Shown: in pieces, positions 22,069-34,427 of the stretch
Layout of the letters: each line of letters begins with the position of its first letter
Numbering within the stretch: position 1 is the stretch's first letter
Assembly: GCF_918797505.1 (NCBI RefSeq)
Contig: NC_092793.1
Span: forward strand, 372,001-436,000
From: Bemisia tabaci
Taxonomy: Eukaryota; Arthropoda; Insecta; Hemiptera; Aleyrodidae
Direction: 5' to 3'
Length of the DNA: 64,000 bases
Notes under the pieces: model-generated
Told to the model about the DNA's origin: nothing
Seen by the model: the letters and a program-made list of their open reading frames with translations, nothing else
Database searches by the model: none
Position numbers and translations under genes: made by a program

Positions 22069-22466
22069 CAGGGTGTCTACCAGTTATAAAAAACCAAAAT
22101 TTGGGACTTTAAGGGGTGTTTTTCTAAAGAAAATCGGGGACTTTTTCCCCCGAAATAGTAAGAGAAATGGAGCTAGTTAGAGCGTTGAAAGGCATGTATA
22201 TTTTATACGACTAATTTTACAAGTCATGCTGAACTGATGAACGCATATGAAAAACCAAGCAACATTTCAGTTTTTTTATTCCTGGTCATACCGCGCCACC
22301 ACGGGTGGCCAGAAAATTTGAAATGCCGGTGTTTAGGATGATTTTTGTCATTTGTTGGGGGATCAGAACAAGAAAATTGGGGACTTTCCGGGATATCAGG
22401 GACACCCTTCCAAAATCGGGGATAACCGGGGACATAGGGGACTTTTGGGGACTGGTAGACACCCTG
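22069..22466. mobile_element. 398-bp MITE, CAGGGTGTCTACCAGT ends
   Basis: The left end CAGGGTGTCTACCAGTTAT and the right end ACTGGTAGACACCCTG are inverted repeats. A possible 5-bp target duplication TTTAT flanks it (22064-22068, 22467-22471). The inner sequence is rich in GGGGAC repeats. No coding. Confidence 0.85.
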
Positions 22467-22585
22467 TTTATGGATTTCTTTCAATAAACCAACTTCAAGG
22501 AACTTTACAATACTAACACACAGCGAAATTAAAAAACTATGATGTAAAAAGTCTCCATCAAAAGTTTTGACTCATGGATAAGGGT

Positions 22586-23103
22586 AATGTAGCATCGCGT
22601 CCATGATATTGGACTCCATGCTCAGCTATGTATGTTCGGTTGCTCATCACGTCCAAGATCTTGGACTCCATACTCACTTTAACTACGGATAATTTTTTCG
22701 AAAAATCGAAGTGAGTATAGCGTCCAAAATTATAGGATGCAGGTATTCTCGGACAATACACGAGCATAGGGTCCAAGAATGTATTAGGACAATTTTTGTG
22801 AAATAAAGGCGAAAAAATATGTCCTCGAAAAAAATTGTGATTGCTTGGGTTAGGTTAGGTTAGGTAAGGTTAGGTTAGGTTAAGTTAGTTAAAGTTAGAT
22901 TAGATAAGCGAAGTATACGATGTTCTATTATGAGGAACTTTAAAACCAAGGGAGGTTTGCTTGATTTTGGACTCCATGCTCAAGCAAAGAAGTGAGAAGT
23001 TTAGCGATGAGCATGGAGTCCAAGATCTTGAACGAGATGAACAGGCACGTATATCAAGGGTGGGCATGGAGTCCAATATCTTGGACGCGATGCTACATAA
23101 TCT
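22586..23103. mobile_element. Inverted-repeat element built of palindromic GTCCAAGATCTTGGAC-like motifs
   Basis: Outer ends GTAGCATCGCGTCCATGATA (22593) and its inverse TCTTGGACGCGATGCTAC (ending 23096) pair over about 35 bp. Inside, variants of a roughly 28-bp motif with a TCCAAGATCTTGGA core and GCATGGAG/GCGATGC sides recur at about 22595, 22648, 22710, 22765, 22965, 23005 and 23062 in both orientations. A TTAGG tract lies in the middle. Confidence 0.7.
22848..22890. repeat. Interstitial (TTAGG)n telomere-like tract
   Basis: About seven units of GGTTA/TTAGG with small errors, grading into TTAAG and TTAGA. TTAGG is the canonical insect telomere repeat. The tract is far inside a gene intron and lies inside a MITE-like element. 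Confidence 0.8.
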
Positions 23104-24039
23104 GGATAAGCCTTGTCTTAGCAGTACAACGTTGCAAAGTTTACATTTTTGAGCTTTAATAATACTCATTTGTTAAAGTTTCTTTTTCACAAACTGATTT
23201 CCATGAAATACTGTGTTTTAGGGCATTAAATCAACAATTAACGATACTTGTGGATGCACAGTATCATTTATATCAGGATACAATAATACAGTGCTGCAAA
23301 GTTTACATCTTTAATCTATAAAAATGTCTATTTTCTGCTGTTTTTTTCACTGGAGACAAGATAGAAAAAGTGTCGATGGTTCATATGTGAGGCAAAATAA
23401 GGGGTACTTTTGTTAATCCTAAGGCGACATTTGGTATTAAAAACTACACTGTTGCCAATTTCATTTAGTTTTCTTTTAACATTCGATCATAAAGTGAGTT
23501 TAAGTTTAAAATACGGATATTTCCAATAATTACCTAATTTCAAAATGTAATCCAAGTGAATTTATGGAGTACAACGGATGACTCAGCATCAGCGTTGCTT
23601 TCAAAATCAAAAACTTCTGCTTGCCTTATTTGACTTTCTTGCCAATTTAACTTTTTATTAGGTAGAATGAAAAAACAAATGTTGCGAATGGAAACCTTCA
23701 AGTTCTCTCAGTAGAAATAAATCTTAATTTAGACCATACATACATTGTGCCTTGGAGAACGAATTATGTTGAACGTTAACAATAAATCTTAATGAAATTA
23801 AATACATTTAAAAACGATTAAATAAATTAAAGAATAAAAAAATTATTTAAAAAATAAACAAAATTATTAAAGGATTGCAATCTTCTCAGGCGATTTTTGC
23901 AAAAACGGTGCATCGTGGAGAGTTGACGCACGATAACTTTTGATCAGCATCATTAGGAGAATCGAATGCAATAAAAAAATTAAAAATCCATCGTGGTGCA
24001 CTTTTCCATAAGAGGTGTGCGAAATTCTTCACGAAAAAA

Positions 24040-24350
24040 TCTATTTTTTAGACAAAGTATCAAAAATAATCGATATTTAAATTCGATATATCGATTTTAC
24101 GACCACAAAAATCGATTCTCTGTCTCAAATTATCCACTAAATCATATATGGTGCATATCAGCTGTGTCTTTTCAATCATCTTTAAATTATCTTGGGAAAA
24201 AACCGTGGTAAAAATTAAATTTTGAGATCATGAGACTTTGAGCCTTATGTTTTCGATGAAAGCGTTATCTTATATAGAGCCAGGATTTTTTCCTTGTCTA
24301 TTGAATGCCAAGAGGCAACTTTTTGCACTACTTGTCATTGGAAATCGAAA
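24040..24350. repeat. Right arm of inverted repeat paired with 21430-21760
   Basis: Inverse of the left arm. It contains AT-rich ATCGATATTTAAATTCGATATATCGAT (given here as AT-rich palindromic sequence) and ends near GAGGCAACTTTTTGCACTAC. Confidence 0.65.
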
Positions 24351-24932
24351 AAAATATATTGTCCCTCCACCCTACTATCCAATTCTTTCTTTCTTTTAGG
24401 TCAGTAAACTAAGGGGATGAACTTTGAGGAAAGTTACTTCTATTATTTTTATTCTTTCTTTCAAATTTGGACTCATACAATTTTGTATCTTTTGACACAT
24501 ATTATGGAATTGGGATATTTTGCATGCTCTTAAAAATTAGTCTTCAAAACAACCCTACCTTTTGTCACAGATGAGCTCCTTCACTCAAAGAATTTCTCGG
24601 GAGAAGACATCAACGACAACAAGGACAGATAACGGAAATATTGGTTCATGATCTCTGAGGGAATATCGCATGAGGTGAGGGAGTATACCTATGGCCAAGT
24701 ACGAGAATTTTAGCAATTTAAGGGGCCTAAAATCGAGTTTCTCACAGTTTTTGTCTTAGAAAATTTTCTACAAGGTGAATATTTTCTCTGATCGCCAGAA
24801 ATTAATGAAAGCAGACTTTTGCTACAAATGCTACTTTTATACAACTTGTTAGCTCCAGGCGGTACTGAATGGTTTTATTTTTTCCGGTTATCTTTATCAA
24901 TCAATATTTCAGTAGAAGAAATAAACAGACTA

Positions 24933-25797
<865 letters not shown>

Positions 25798-27092
25798 CTG
25801 CGTATTTTGAGGCGCTGAATCCGAATATGACCTCCGTTTTTTTCCATCACCCTCAAATTTTCCGGAAAAGCCGATTTTACTCGGAAAAATAACCATTTTT
25901 TAGCATTTTCAGTGTTTTTCCGACTGTTATCCCCTGCAGAATGTAGATAAAATTTTTCGTAGCTACGGGATTCAATTATGCCAATAACCTGACTGATGAG
26001 TCCGGAAATGACCTTAATTTTTACCGTTCACCTCTCAATTTTCCGGGAAAGCAACATTTTCTCGGGAAAATGAGCAAATCCGACGTATATTTGTCGTGCA
26101 TGCAATTTATTTTTATAAATTTTCCTGGACCCGTGGTAGTATGTTACTAATTTATTTTGAGCAGCTAAATCCGAATATGACCTCGGTATTTTTCTATCAC
26201 ACTTCAGATTTCCGGTAAAGCCGAGTTTTCCGAGCCTAAAATAGTTTATTGTAAAAGCTTTGTCCGATCGAAGTGTACCCATTCAAAATTCATTGTATAA
26301 ATGTCTCCGATATGTGATACATCGATTCCATTGTATTTTGATCTGTTAAATTCAAATATGATCTCAGATTCTTCCGATCACCCATTATTTTTCCGGAAAT
26401 GTCGTTTTTTCTAAGAAAACGCTTTTTTAAGATATTTTTGTGATGATTTTTCTGTTCTAAGGAGTTTCAGAAATTCTCCAGTGGGTGATAACGAATTTCT
26501 AAGGTCATATTCGGGTTTTTCAGCTCAAATTGCATGAGAATCGATGTATCACACAAGCAGAAAATGTTTTGAATTTCCCTGGATGTGGGAATACAGTCCG
26601 GAAAAGCTTTTGGCCCGGAAAAATCAGACCTACAAAACGAGGGGGTTGTCAAAGATGAGTGAAGGTCAAATTCGAGTTCAGTGCCTCTTAATACAGCAAG
26701 AGAAACCTGAAGAGGATCTCAGAAAATTTCTGAAACTCCTTAGAACAGAAAAATCATCGCAAAAATATCTGACGAGAGCGTTTTCTTAGGAATAGCGACT
26801 TTACCGGAAAAATGATGGGTGATCGAAAAAATCTGAGATCATATTTGAATTCAACAGATCAAAATAAAATGGAATCTATGTATCACATATCGGAGACATT
26901 TATACAATTGGCATAATTGAATCTCGTAGCTACGAAACATTTTACCTACATTCTGCAGGGGATAACAGTCGGAAAAACACCGAAAATGCCCAAAAATGGT
27001 CATTTATCCAAGTAAAATCGGCTTTTCCGGAAAATTGGAGGGTGATGGCAAAAAACGGAGGTCATAATCGGATTTAGCGCCTTAAAATGCAT
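25798..27092. mobile_element. 1.3-kb foldback with internally repeated units
   Basis: TTGAGGCGCTGAATCCGAAT near 25810 pairs with the inverse near 27080, and CTGTTATCCCCTGCAGAATG near 25925 pairs with CATTCTGCAGGGGATAACAG near 26955. Inside, a unit resembling GAATATGACCT..GT-TTTTTCCATCACCC-TCAAATTTTCCGG-AAAAGCCGATTTT recurs about every 170-190 bp (25820, 26005, 26170, 26350) and in inverse in the other arm. No transposase. Confidence 0.8.
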
Positions 27093-27364
27093 AAAGATCA
27101 CCTGTTGTCGTCCAGGAGACCTTTTGGCGCGTATACGTACTATACCGCCTTTGCGATCGTTTCCACCGCCCACTCGATACAATAACCGAGTCCCTTAGTT
27201 CCTTACCGAAAAGTGACTGCCACGAACTTCTGAGATTTTCCAAAGCGTGTAAAAAAATTACTAATCCGTCAATAATTATGATTTAAAGTTTGTTGTCATT
27301 CTGGGGCTTTCTAGTTTATGTGCAATGAATACCAAGAGTCTACGTTACTTGATTTTTTTAAAAA
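27093..27364. other. Intron, no feature
   Basis: No ORF or repeat that I can support. Confidence 0.4.
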
Positions 27365-28235
27365 CAACCTAAGATTGCGCCGCGCTGATTTGAAATATGC
27401 ATATATAAGCAGAAGCAAACGAACTGATTCGAGGATGGCTGAGCAGTTCAGCACTCTTCGAATGAGAATTTCACTCCTCCGTTGTGTTCAAAACGTTGCT
27501 TTGACAGAACTCCACACCCCTGTTAAGCTTTTCAAAATTTGGTACTACTGCTCTGATAGCCAGGGCCAGCCGTAAATGCAATCTGTGATGAACCTTAAGA
27601 CTCTTTAGACCATTTTCTAAACGTGAATCATACAGGAATCCACATTCCCCTCTCTTCCCCACGCTCCTGATCACTGCGTCGGCATCTCAAGGAACAATGG
27701 TCGTGGGCCGCCTTGCCGATAACTAACGCTTGATTAACCATTTCACCATCACAATAGGATTCATCCAATTAAAAAAAAAATTGTTGCGCGTGTATTTAGC
27801 ACTTTTTTCCTTACTCTCTATTGAACACGCATAAAAAGAGGCCTCATTCATAAAAATCGGCCCAATAGGAGAGAAGTTACAGAATTCGAAATCCGAGGAA
27901 ATCAACAAAACTTCTTTATGCAGAAAATAAAATGAAGGGGGGAAAAAGAAATGTATAAATTACAATCAAACATAATTGACCTCAGAATTAGACAAGCAAT
28001 TCAATTATATAACGGAGAAAAAATTGGGAGAAATTACAAAAAATTCGCATCTTGCAAGAGGCTTCCTTGTAAGAATTTTGACCTGAAGACAATGGTCGAA
28101 TAGCAGCAGCACTCCATACGATACACGGTGTGCCTGAACGAGTAAACATTTTTCATACGTCCAAATAGAAATTTTTTTATATTTTTAACTACAGTGTCTC
28201 TTGAGTCGTTTAAGCAAAAAAAAAAAAAAAAAAAA

Positions 28236-29217
28236 AATCCGTCGAAATTCTGGAAAATAAAGGCGCTTTAAAAGTATTCTGGGGCTATAATAACTAAATC
28301 ACCGGTAATAAATCCCGTTATATTATTAAAAAGAAATTGAATCCATAGTTTAATGCCTTAGTTTCTTGAATACAGTTATTTTAAGCACTCAAACATTTAT
28401 ACCACCAATTTTAGCCGTGGGGTGATTTCTTGAGAGCCGATAATATCACGAATTTCTCATAGGACCCTTCAAAAATGGCTTGCTTTTTGGGAGCCGATTC
28501 GGCCACCGAACCGGGGTTTAAATGGAAGCTGATAATAACCCAAAGCTCTGAGAAAAATTTTGAGAGGAGAGTAGGAACGGTTTCTAAGTATTGAGGAGAG
28601 GCGGGCAAAGTGGCTAAAATCCGATCCAATTTTGCCGTTTTTCTGTTGAATTGATGTTGCCGCGGACTTCCGACTGTGTCCACACAAAGTTCCTGTTCAG
28701 CATATCGATCCATAAGTATTTTTACACGTAGAGTCTAATTTTCACGTCAGGGAGCCGACATATTTCGATTTTTTCGATTTTATATGGAAAATTGATGGTT
28801 TTTCAGGATTGAAATTACTTATTATTGTTTCATGAAAAATAAATGCACCCAAAATGACTATAGCATATTGACTTTTACATATTTGCACTCACGAAATTGA
28901 TTCGTAAATTCAAGGAGTGGGTACATCGACCTGGTATATCAAGTCTCTGCGATTTTTTCGGCAAATCGGTAGATTTTCGGGATGTAGATTGCTTCCTTTC
29001 AATTCATGAATGAATGAAGCATGGACATGGTTGAACTTCCTTACACAGAAAGACGTTTAAAATAATAAAATCAAGAAGTATTTACGGCAATTGCATTTTT
29101 TTCGAGTCAATTTCTTTTCAATAATATAACAGGATTTATACTACCAGTGATTGGGGTATTTTAGCCCCAAAATACCTTTAAATCGATTTTATCTTTCAGG
29201 TTTTCGACAGAATTTTT
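28236..29217. mobile_element. 1-kb MITE inside right arm
   Basis: Second copy of the element at 16652-17612, in inverse orientation, with the same terminal inverted repeats and the mirrored 100-codon frame at 28411-28713 (minus). Confidence 0.8.
28411..28713 (-). CDS. Hypothetical 100-codon ORF, mirror copy
   Basis: Same frame as 17137-17439 (MDRYAEQELCVDTVGS...), differing at one position (GSYEKF versus GFYEKF). No recognised domain. Preservation may only reflect recent duplication. Confidence 0.25.
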   Translation of the reverse strand: MDRYAEQELCVDTVGSPRQHQFNRKTAKLDRILATLPASPQYLETVPTLLSKFFSELWVIISFHLNPGSVAESAPKKQAIFEGSYEKFVILSALKKSPHG

Positions 29218-29500
29218 CCTTTCTTCGCTGAAATTATTCCGTAGCACTTTTCTTCAAGAATCTGATGAGATTTTGGTGGAGGCAGATCAAAAAACTTAAA
29301 CTCTTTCGAATGGCTAGGCTTTACATTCACGATACATGGTCTCGTCAAGGTGCGTCGTTGACCTTGCAGTGTTGAATCGTGAATTCTCTTGTTGTGCTGC
29401 TTGCCTATTTTGAAATCTCTGAAAATGAGAACTAAAGGGGTTGATATGTGCGAGTTAATGACGCGCCTTATCAACACACTGTGTTGGAGTTCACTGCTTG
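29196..29500 (-). pseudogene. Unrecognised ORF fragment, mirror copy
   Basis: Counterpart of 16435-16638: GKQHNKRIHDSTLQGQRRTL and FFDLPPPKSHQILEEKCYG. The frame runs into the MITE at its C-terminal end. Function unknown. Confidence 0.35.
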
Positions 29501-29636
29501 TTTTTATTTCGGTTTGTTGTACAGTATAATGAGGCATATAATGAAAGATGGACATTAGCGGTTTCCGCATGATTCGGACAACAGCCCCCCCTGAAAAGGG
29601 CTTCAAACCTACGGAACAAACATTATCACTAGATTA

Positions 29637-30220
29637 ATGAGTGCGTCTGACCTCCGAGAGTATTTTAACCCAAAAATCTCAAAATTGAAAAAATGGACAT
29701 TAGCGGTTTTCGCACGAGCCGATTCAATTGCGGTGTCACCAGAAATTACTTCAGATGCAACACCTTCAAATGAAGCAGTCCGTACTTCAGATGCAACGCC
29801 TTCATATGAAGGACACTTTTCTTTTGAGTGATTTCCCGAAATGTCAAAATAGAAACGAGTTTATGCCCTGTGCCCTTGGTCAAAAGATGCAAAAAGTTTT
29901 GGAAAATCGAAAACTTTCAGGAGACAATCTCATTGTACAAGCAAACAAGATGAAAGCGCTCCCTAACAAGGAATTTTTTCCCTCAATCGCAGGAGCAACG
30001 GAGAGAGTGCAAATTCTTGCATTTGACGAGTCAAGAGTGGATCCTTGGAACATCCTTTTCCTGATTACAGCTGTCAAGGATGACAAATGTTATACTCTTG
30101 GTTATATATACGGCACACTTCCTTAGGCCCACAAAGGGAATCGGCTCACTGTTTGCCTGGTTAAGCTGATATCGCCCAATGAAGTTTCGACAGAAATAAA
30201 AAATCTCAAACACATCGGCA
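29637..30220 (+). pseudogene. Unrecognised coding-like region with SDATPS repeat
   Basis: A frame from ATG at 29638 reads MSASDLREYFNPKISKLKKW, then crosses a copy of the GGACATTAGCGG motif, then a short tandem repeat SDATPSNEAVRT/SDATPSYEG before a stop. In another frame, from about 29830 to 30125, composition is protein-like (NEFMPCALGQKMQKVLENRK, VQILAFDESRVDPWNILFLI). A MS-x-DLREYF start resembles N-termini of some transposon-borne zinc-finger proteins, but I cannot name the family. Confidence 0.3.
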
Positions 30221-30535
30221 CTCAGCTGTCAGTATCAGGTGGTCAAGGTATGTTCAAGAGCTCATGTGAAACTCTCATGTAAAACTCTTTGTAAAATAAA
30301 GAGATGTAAATGTAAAGCTACCAGAGTGCTATGTAACAGCAGATGCCACAATAGCAGAACCTGCACAAACAAATAACCTTTTCAAATAACTGAGTCCCTT
30401 GAATGTTGATCTCATTTTCATAATTTGATCTGCATTCTTCAAAGTCACGTTCTCCGTAAATATAAGCCATGTTTAGGCACTTGGCGATCACCTCTCGTTA
30501 TAAGTATGACTTTCTTGTTTACATCTCTTAGAATT
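30221..30535. other. No feature
   Basis: No ORF or repeat that I can support. Confidence 0.4.
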
Positions 30536-30665
30536 TTGACATTATCCAGCTTCTAAAACTGTGTTTGACATTATCCAGCTGCCAAAACAGTGTTTGACAT
30601 TATCCAGCTTCCAAAACTGTGTTTGACATTATCCAGCTTTCGAAACTGTGTTTGACATTATCCAG
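30536..30665. repeat. 29-bp tandem repeat, about 4.5 copies
   Basis: The unit begins TTGACATTATCCAGCT and ends AAACTGTGT. Copies differ at one to three positions (for example CTTCTA, CTGCCA, CTTCCA, CTTTCG). Confidence 0.92.
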
Positions 30666-31670
30666 TAAGGCTTGGCAGGGGTCGACAATAGCCACCTCGG
30701 ATAATACTATGGTAAACGAAGGCATAGAGGGCCTGTTTCCGGCCAGAAACGAGCATACGGCTGAAACTAGGCCCAATCGATTCTACATATGAAAAGGTGT
30801 TATTAGCCAAAAGTCCCCATAAATCCCCTCGGGATTCCACACAGTGGTCCAATAAAGTAGAAAATTGGACATATTTTAAAAAAATCACTGCAAGGCAAGA
30901 AATAAACTTAGGGGAATCAATTTTTTTTTAAAATGTAGGTAATTGAGTCTACTTTTCTAAGAATCTATAGTTCTGAATGTCTAAGTAAGTTGAACATGAA
31001 TAAAAATGGAAAAAATTGAAAATTGAGAATATTTGATCGGCATTTTCTATATTTACGTCCATATAAAGGTCCAGATCGAAAAGTACCCTCTTGTATAAGT
31101 TGTAGATCCTTCTTTTAGCGTTGATTTGGTACATTACATTATGGTTATCTTCAAAATTGAAGGAGCAAGAGGGCAAAAACGAAGCAGATCGGCGCCTGGC
31201 CTCCTGTGTTTCGAATCGCAAAATGGCGATTTTGAGTAGCACATCATGGCAATGATGGTCTATTCAGCTGTGCCCGTCTACTGAAGGCCCAAATGAACAC
31301 TTTCCATCTTTAAATCTCTTTTCTAAAGCGCCATGGTTGCCAGTTCTCACTCCATTTTTACTTTCTCGCTCCCATAGGGTAGAGAGGAAGTATTGTCATC
31401 CTCCAAGAAAAGAAAGAAAGTTGAAATTTCATCATTTCTAGACGTTTTAAGGTCCCAGGAGTCAAAATAACCATACATGAAAAAATGTGTGTCCGTCCGT
31501 CAGATGTCCCCCAAATCTGTCTACAGCGATATCTCAGAATCTATCTGTTCCATTTCATTCAAAATTGGCACAGAACACCATATCTATGGTCTTCTTATGC
31601 ACGTCACACGATTTTGGGGTACGCTAAAATTTGGGGGGGCTAGGGTCAAATTGGGTTAAAGGTCCATTTT
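30666..31670. other. Unassigned sequence with minor ORFs
   Basis: Minus-strand frames of 76 codons (30658-30888, SYVESIGPSFSRMLVSGRKQ) and 97 codons (30949-31242) are present. Neither is recognised. Confidence 0.3.
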
Positions 31671-31674
31671 CAGC

Positions 31675-32165
31675 AAAATCACACGGAAAGCTCATTTTGA
31701 GGGACTGTAAATTTTGAAAAATGCCTTTTAATTCTTTAAAAGTGGGCATCAAGCACATCACCCGGGTCATTAATTTAAGTTCCTAAAAGATCTTTGGACT
31801 AAACTCAAAATTCAAGGGATTACGAGGCCCAAAAGTAGGGCACTTTGCTCCGCGACATCACAAATAGCTCATTTTCAGGGACTGCAAATTTTAGAAAAAA
31901 TGCCTTTAATTCTTCGAAAGTTAGCATAAGAGCACCACCTGGTTCATTGATTAATGTTCCTAAGAGGTCTATGGACTAAACTAAAAATTGAAGGGTAACG
32001 CGTCATATAGCGAGGAGAGCACTTCGGTCACACGGAGAGCTCATGGACGGTAGATTTTGAAAAAATGCCTTTAATTCTTTGAAAGTTGGCTCAAAAGCAC
32101 CACTTGAGTCATTAATTTTAGTTCCTAAAGGATCTTTGGACTAATCTCATAATCACAGAGGGGCC
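31675..32165. repeat. About 175-bp tandem repeat, nearly three copies
   Basis: Each unit contains AGCTCATTTT-(G/C)AGGGACTG, AATGCCTTTAATTCTT, AGCACCACC and CCTAA-AG-TCTTTGGACTAA in that order. Units start near 31690, 31866 and 32037 and are diverged, so the array is old. Confidence 0.8.
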
Positions 32166-33120
32166 GATAAGAAACGCTCAATTCTCTGATAAATGAGTCG
32201 GAACGCTTCAGGATATTAGCAGCAAACGCTTTTAGTCAGGGGAAACCTAGGAATTCAAATGCATTATATAATGCATCATATACTATCTGCAAAATTACTC
32301 CGTAGGTATACACCAAGCAAAATTAGACAACTAATGAGGTACTTACATTACATACAAATCATCGAAGCTAACGCAAGAACTGACACTTAGATCTTTATTA
32401 GTAACTAATATAATATGTTTGTTGTTAATGAATTTAGAATCCCGGCGGATTCCATCTTTCGCGGTTTCTTTTTACGAGGTACTGAACACAAATATAACAT
32501 AATAATACGGCACAAACATGATAGATTTAATGAATAATGATTACACAATGCGAACTTGTTTACATATCATTGCACTGAGGTTTATCACGGACTGTTTGTG
32601 TTGTTGATGTTTCGACTTCGACAAGGAGGTGGCGCTCTGGGCGGGCGGGTGGTGAACTATCAGCGGAGACATTTTGACCGCCAAATTTAAAATTTGGGCG
32701 ATGCTAAGCGGAAACCGTTTAGTTTAAGACTATTTAAACATCGAATAGTCATTCTACCCATTAAAGTAGATTTTTGATGGCATTTGACCGTGCTTAAGGT
32801 AAGATTATAATATATAATCGTACCTGAAGTATGATGTCAATGAATCTAATGGAACCTAATGAATCGTAGAAAAGCTAAGATTTTTACGGATTGCCGTCTT
32901 TAATAGGAGGCATCATTAATCAATTACATATTTAATTGAAGATGCCTCATAATATCGACAAGTCGAGTCCGAATATATGAATTCATCACATATCACGAAG
33001 ACAATTACAATAAAGTTCAGTGGTTTTAATAAAAATTTCATAACTATTATCCTGCGATCAAATTTCCAATCAAACTTTATGATTTTGTGAAATTGGCAGT
33101 ATTATTCTAAATATTCCAGT
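32166..33120. other. Intron, no feature
   Basis: AT-rich, without a credible gene or clear repeat. Confidence 0.4.
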
Positions 33121-33235
33121 AAAATTGCCCATGCCGGCGTGGAGCGCCGGCAAAAGCGAGAAAGTGTTGTGCGATCCTCGCACCATGATGGGGGGCTTCG
33201 CCCCCCCACATGCCGGCGCTTGCGCCGCGCATAAA
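33121..33235. other. GC-rich island with nested palindromes
   Basis: GCCGGCGTGGAGCGCCGGC and GGGGGGCTTCGCCCCCCC are hairpin-forming. The sequence stands out against AT-rich flanks and resembles the GC-rich head at 40910-41000. Probably a fragment of a dispersed repeat. Confidence 0.45.
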
Positions 33236-33857
33236 TTTTTTACTATTTACTACTTTGTTCTGGCGGCCATTCAAGTAATACATCAAGCTTTTTGGACGAC
33301 TTCTTCAACTTCCAACCCTTGTAAAACACCAGAGAAACAACGAATCGACCCCTGTTTGAATCAAGTAACTGCCCTGATCTCACTCCACCCCCCCCCCCGC
33401 CCCATTTTCGGAAAATAACAGCACTAGCCGTTTGAGTAACAGCTCCAGTAAAACAATAGCGAGACAGTGTTAATATAAACAGATTTCCGTTCGAGGCACA
33501 AGTAAATAAGTCAGATTGGTGATTGGAACTGAAATTCTCTTCAAAGAGGGAACGTCAAAAATGTGAAAATCACGCTCAAATTACTACAAAAGTGACGTAC
33601 CCAAGAACTTTCATTAGTGGCTTGAAGATTAAGTGACTGCAAAATTGCAATCATGCAGGCAAATATTACTTTAAGAATCAATGCGCAGAGGATTGCATGC
33701 TTTTCAGATTTCATTAAAAAATATGCGTAGTATAAAAGAAAAAATTCAGAGCCTTCTTACAGAATGTCCCCACTTTTTCAGTACTTCTGAACTAGTAGAC
33801 ACTCTGCTAATCATGGTAGAGCTGATAACCATTTACACCTACAGCAGTGGGATTTAC
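33236..33857. other. CSN2 intron, no feature
   Basis: No ORF or repeat that I can support. A C-run lies near 33390. Confidence 0.4.
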
Positions 33858-34025
33858 CTGACAGGATTGGTGAAGTTGTTTCAATATTTTGGCTAATTTA
33901 TTAAAATCGGACTGGTCAAAATAGAGTTTTCCAAGTTTTGTATTTGTCTTAAACCACAATCTATCATTCTTAGCATCCTTCAAAGCTTCTAGAGTAGTTT
34001 CATAAAAATCTTGAAGTAACTCCAT
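33858..34025 (-). CDS. CSN2: CSN2 exon (second in window)
   Basis: 168-bp exon, exactly 56 codons in phase 0 at both ends. Minus-strand GTTGCAG precedes 34025 and GTAAATC follows 33858. It encodes [36 protein letters not shown] and [13 protein letters not shown], in register with the exons before and after it. The 24-kb intron upstream of this exon contains the two large foldbacks and the Dong/R4-like array. No disabling mutation. Confidence 0.96.
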
Positions 34026-34427
34026 CTGCAACAGTACAAACAATTCGTTAACGATAAAATAAAATAAGTTTGACAAAAGTAAGTTTTTCAGTCTCAGACA
34101 TGAGCTCTCGGAGAAATGAATGTGTTGGTCCACCGTATGGCAGAGTTCCCACAGAATTAAGTGATTTCTCCGTCACATTTAGGTAAAATTCCCTAATGAT
34201 TGGAGATAAAAAGTCATAAGTTTAAATGATTTTTCTGCAAAATTTGTTGTTCGAAAGGTCAAACCTATTCAAGAAAGCAAATAAAGGCGACTTGAAAATT
34301 TTTCCTAGATTTTTTCGTCCTTTCTCCTGACATTTACCGGTATTTCCTGACTGCATCCCTCAAATAAGGACTCTAGGGTGTTCTGTTTGGAGGCGACTGT
34401 CTTAAAACCTTGCTCCTTGGGCTTTTT
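34026..34427. other. Intron, no feature
   Basis: No ORF or repeat that I can support. Confidence 0.4.

Larger units (their letters stand above)
27365..29540. repeat. Right 2.2-kb arm of the long inverted duplication
   Basis: Reverse complement of 16350-18535, including a second copy of the 1-kb MITE (28236-29217), a poly-A run (about 28216-28238) and the frame encoding FFDLPPPKSHQILEEKCYG. It begins next to GAGATTGCGCCGCGCTGA-like sequence near 27375 and ends near TTTTTATTTCGG (29500-29515). Confidence 0.85.

Noticed and set aside
22848..22890. A chromosome end
   Set aside because: Only about seven degenerate TTAGG units, with CSN2 exons on both sides.
30536..30665. CRISPR-like or coding repeat
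   Set aside because: Units are directly adjacent with no spacers and contain no open frame; it is a plain minisatellite.
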